NCBI GenBank assembly: GCA_019637635.1
Contig: JAHBVI010000077.1
Coordinates: 1 to 33,059, forward strand
DNA length: 33,059 nucleotides
Source of the DNA: Anaerolineae bacterium
Lineage (GTDB): Bacteria > Chloroflexota > Anaerolineae > Promineifilales > Promineifilaceae
Direction of reading: 5' to 3'
The position numbers and the translations under genes were made by a program. Shown piece after piece: positions 30,872 through 33,059 of the stretch. How positions within the stretch are numbered: position 1 is the first letter of the stretch; each line of letters begins with the position of its first letter. The notes under the pieces are model-generated. The model was not told the origin of the DNA, did no database searches, and saw only the letters and a list, made by a program, of their open reading frames with translations.

Positions 30872-32029
30872 ATGAAGAGTAATTTTGCTGTTTTATTGGT
30901 GTTGTTGGTAACGGCCGTGTTGCTGTTAGCGGCATGTGGCGGCGGTCCCGGTGGCGGCCCCAGTTCGGAGAGTGGCGAGCCGACTGCCGATACCGGTTCC
31001 GATGCTGCCCCTCAACTCGCTTCCGAACTCAGCGTCTATAACTGGGCCGACTATATTGACGAAGAGTTGCTAACTGCATATGAACAAGAATATGGCGTCA
31101 AAATCATTTATGACACCTTTGCTTCCAATGAGGATCTGTTGGCTAAATTGCAGGCTGGCGCTACCGGCTATGACGTTATCGTGCCCTCAGATTATATGGT
31201 GGCACAGATGATCGAACTGGGGCTGTTGGCGGAAATTGATCCCAATGCTATCCCCAACTTTGCCAACATTGATGGGGACTTCAAAAACGCCCCCTTTGAT
31301 CCCGGCAACAAACATTGCCTGCCATATCAGTGGGGGACAACCGGTATTGCCTACCGCGCCGGGCATCCCTATTTTGAGGAAACCCCCCCCGATAGTTGGG
31401 CTTATCTCTTTGACCCGGAATTACTGGCCCAATACGCCGACGGCGGTATCAATGTCCTGAACGATCAGCGCGAGTTGATTGCTGCTGCTTTGTTATACCT
31501 GGGCTATTCGCCCAATTCAACCGACCGCAGTCAATTGGAACAGGCGCGTGACCTGATTGTGCGCGCCAAGCCCTATTGGAAAACGTTTAACAGCGAGGAT
31601 TATGACGATTCGCTGTTAATTGCCGATGAAGTGGTCTTGTCACAATCCTGGAGTGGGGACGCGGCCAATGCCTACTGGTCCACCTACAGCGACGAAACGG
31701 AAGATGGCAACTGGTATTACGCCATACCCCAAGAGGGCGCGGTGAAGTGGATGGACAATATCTGTGTGACTGCTTCCAGTTCCAAACGTGATACGGCTCT
31801 CCACTTCATCAATTATCTGTTGGATGCGGGAAATGGTGCAGCTATCACCAACTTCACCTATTACGCCAGCCCCAATGAAGCGGCCAAAGCGTATATTGAG
31901 CCGGATATTCTGTCTGATCCCGGCATTTACCCACCGCCAGAAGTTGAGGCCAAGTTACAATGGCTCACGGAGTTGGGTGATGGTCTATTTGTTTGGGATG
32001 AAATGTGGACGGCGATTAAAGGGCAGTAA
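30872..32029 (+). CDS. potD: Polyamine-binding lipoprotein (periplasmic-binding-protein type)
   Basis: A 385-residue substrate-binding lipoprotein. The signal peptide ends in the lipobox LLAAC (Cys22), then a Gly/Ser-rich tether. The mature part has ELSVYNWADYIDEELL and GYDVIVPSDYMVAQMIE, typical of PotD/PotF, and AYWSTYSDE, WMDNICVTASS and a C-terminal WTELGDG-like segment. It should deliver spermidine or putrescine to PotBC on the outer face of the membrane. A ribosome site (GGAGG, 30860-30864) precedes the ATG. Confidence 0.94.
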   Translation: MKSNFAVLLVLLVTAVLLLAACGGGPGGGPSSESGEPTADTGSDAAPQLASELSVYNWADYIDEELLTAYEQEYGVKIIYDTFASNEDLLAKLQAGATGYDVIVPSDYMVAQMIELGLLAEIDPNAIPNFANIDGDFKNAPFDPGNKHCLPYQWGTTGIAYRAGHPYFEETPPDSWAYLFDPELLAQYADGGINVLNDQRELIAAALLYLGYSPNSTDRSQLEQARDLIVRAKPYWKTFNSEDYDDSLLIADEVVLSQSWSGDAANAYWSTYSDETEDGNWYYAIPQEGAVKWMDNICVTASSSKRDTALHFINYLLDAGNGAAITNFTYYASPNEAAKAYIEPDILSDPGIYPPPEVEAKLQWLTELGDGLFVWDEMWTAIKGQ

Positions 32030-32037
32030 GTAAGATG

Positions 32038-32063
32038 TAGGGCGATTTGAAAAAATCGCCCTA
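32038..32063. terminator. Bidirectional hairpin terminator, GGGCGATTT type
   Basis: TAGGGCGATTT (32038-32048) pairs perfectly with AAATCGCCCTA (32053-32063) around a GAAA tetraloop. It sits between the convergent potD and FHA genes and contains the stop codon of the FHA gene. Same hairpin family as 22461-22481 and 22742-22760. Confidence 0.8.
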
Positions 32064-33047
32064 TTCCACATTAAACTCAAAGGGGCTTGTCACCAGACGG
32101 GACAAAGGGGGAATAAAGGCGTCAATAAATGGCGCCAGGTCGTTAGGGGGCAGGGTGGGCTGTAAAAATTCGGCGATGCGGGTGGCTAACGGCCGTAACT
32201 GTTCCTGCCATCGCAATTCACCGGCGTCGGGCGCATTCACCATTTCCAGGTGTTCGTCACGCCAGCGCATAACCCATTTCCTCATGAGCGCGGCTACATC
32301 GTGTAGACCATCCATCTGCACCTGAATGTATACGGCCGTTTCTTCAATGGAGGCTACATAAATCGGTTTGGCCGTTTCTTGCAGGCAAGCCGCCCGCACT
32401 TCTTCTAACTGCTCCAATGCTCGCAAATAGGGGGCTATTTCTGCCAACAATAAGTCAGGCGGTATCAGACGTGGGGGCGCAGCCAACGAATTCACCAGCC
32501 GCAATGAAAAAACGACTCGTTCGCTCGCATTCGCCGAGCCTCTACAAAAAAGCAGTTTGAGTGGGCCAAGCCATACCTGGTCATCACTGCGCAGCGGATA
32601 CGTTTGACCGGGCGTCAGACGACTGCGGTTCAGCCAGGTGCCGTTGGTGCTGCCCAGGTCTTCAATCGAATAATCCCCATTCGCATAATGAATTTGGGCA
32701 TGTTGCCGCGAAATGCCCTGCGCCAGGTCCCCATAGCGGGACATATCGAGCATGGTGTCCTTATTTGGTTCCGGGTTATCCCGGCCAATCACCAGTACCG
32801 GCTGGTTTTTCAGGACGATAGGTTCGGCAAAATCGAGAATAAAAAGAGCAAATGAATCGGGCGGCAAATGCCCAATACGCCCGGCACAGTCTTTTTCCTC
32901 CTGATCCTGCATGGCAGCAGGCGAGGAAACGCTCATTGTGGTGAATGCCCCTGGCCGATGCGCAATCAGCAGTACGCCACAGTGGGCGCAGCGGATGGCG
33001 TCTGGTTTATTCTTACGTTGACAGAAAGGGCAAAATTTTGCTTCCAT
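32061..33047 (-). CDS. Zinc-ribbon and FHA-domain protein
   Basis: A 328-residue soluble protein. Residues 6-23 form a zinc ribbon (CPFC...CAHC). Residues about 70-160 are an FHA domain, with VIGRDN, GISRQHAQI and DLGSTNGTWLN, the usual phosphothreonine-binding Arg, Ser, His and Asn residues. The remaining C-terminal 160 residues are helical and unassigned. FHA proteins read Ser/Thr-kinase signalling; no kinase is in the window, but the gene's upstream region is cut off 12 bases from the right edge. The stop codon lies in the terminator hairpin. Confidence 0.88.
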   Translation of the reverse strand: MEAKFCPFCQRKNKPDAIRCAHCGVLLIAHRPGAFTTMSVSSPAAMQDQEEKDCAGRIGHLPPDSFALFILDFAEPIVLKNQPVLVIGRDNPEPNKDTMLDMSRYGDLAQGISRQHAQIHYANGDYSIEDLGSTNGTWLNRSRLTPGQTYPLRSDDQVWLGPLKLLFCRGSANASERVVFSLRLVNSLAAPPRLIPPDLLLAEIAPYLRALEQLEEVRAACLQETAKPIYVASIEETAVYIQVQMDGLHDVAALMRKWVMRWRDEHLEMVNAPDAGELRWQEQLRPLATRIAEFLQPTLPPNDLAPFIDAFIPPLSRLVTSPFEFNVE

Positions 33048-33059
33048 ATTAAAATAGAT

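Larger units (their letters stand above)
168..32339. repeat. Highly iterated palindromic octamer ACGGCCGT (about 83 copies)
   Basis: ACGGCCGT is its own reverse complement. By hand count there are about 83 copies; examples start at 168, 250, 991, 2010, 2608, 3319, 3641, 7052, 8149, 8169, 10086, 12796, 15 in 16796-19728, 20046, 20058, 22107, 22164, 23658, 26830, 28342, 30089, 32332. Random expectation at this GC content is about 1. Copies fall in all three reading frames, giving Thr-Ala-Val, Asp/Asn-Gly-Arg or Arg-Pro, so the DNA and not the protein is selected. Longest gaps: 4293-6304, 14963-16795 and 8177-9750. Confidence 0.93.

Overview
The window looks like chromosomal DNA of a GC-rich (roughly 55-60% by eye), uncultured-type Chloroflexota bacterium, probably Anaerolineae-like. 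This is inferred from gene style: a BTAD/ATPase/TPR mega-regulator, DsbA-like lipoproteins, a helix-turn-helix/citrate synthase fusion and a PotABCD operon with a lipoprotein receptor. No rRNA, tRNA, CRISPR array or complete insertion sequence was seen.

Layout. 1-4450 (+): a 5'-truncated lipoprotein with three tandem DsbA-like domains, a DUF6065-like protein, an HprK-like P-loop kinase and a membrane protein with a degenerate M50 site (HQMGH). 4451-4932: no intact gene; a 139-bp MITE-like element with perfect 18-bp ends and a 9-bp target duplication, the 3' remnant of a regulator, and a hairpin. 4933-8013 (-): a BTAD-ATPase-TPR regulator, divergent from 8493-9558 (+), two paralogous small secreted proteins built from a duplicated CxC module. 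9636-22357 (-): a long co-directional run. It holds a methyltransferase, a GT4 glycosyltransferase, a small putative DNA-binding protein, a GT2 glycosyltransferase, TatD nuclease, phosphoglucomutase/phosphomannomutase, GDP-mannose 4,6-dehydratase, a MazF-type toxin-antitoxin pair, a second methyltransferase-like protein, an SDR epimerase, an HTH-citrate synthase and a membrane-anchored MutS-like ATPase. 22782-23909 (+): a second citrate synthase. 23951-32029: a polyamine block with a PuuB-like FAD oxidase and a class III aminotransferase (-), then an Lrp/AsnC regulator and potA-potB-potC-potD (+). 32061-33047 (-): a zinc-ribbon/FHA protein.

How the genes work together (inferred). The phosphohexomutase, GDP-mannose dehydratase, the two glycosyltransferases and perhaps the SDR would make and transfer deoxyhexose-containing surface glycans. 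PotABCD would import polyamines; the oxidase and aminotransferase would oxidise or transaminate them. The Lrp-type regulator sits between the two halves with three helically phased operator-like sites.

The most striking signal is not a gene. The palindromic octamer ACGGCCGT occurs about 83 times by hand count, against about one expected, in genes and spacers, in all reading frames and on both gene orientations. A second layer consists of degenerate 7- or 8-bp tandem repeats, usually folded into inverted repeats, at most gene junctions; they often contain the start or stop codons. The combination resembles HIP1 plus STRR repeats of cyanobacteria. A third layer is hairpin elements with A/T loops, two of them packaged in MITE-like units with target-site duplications.
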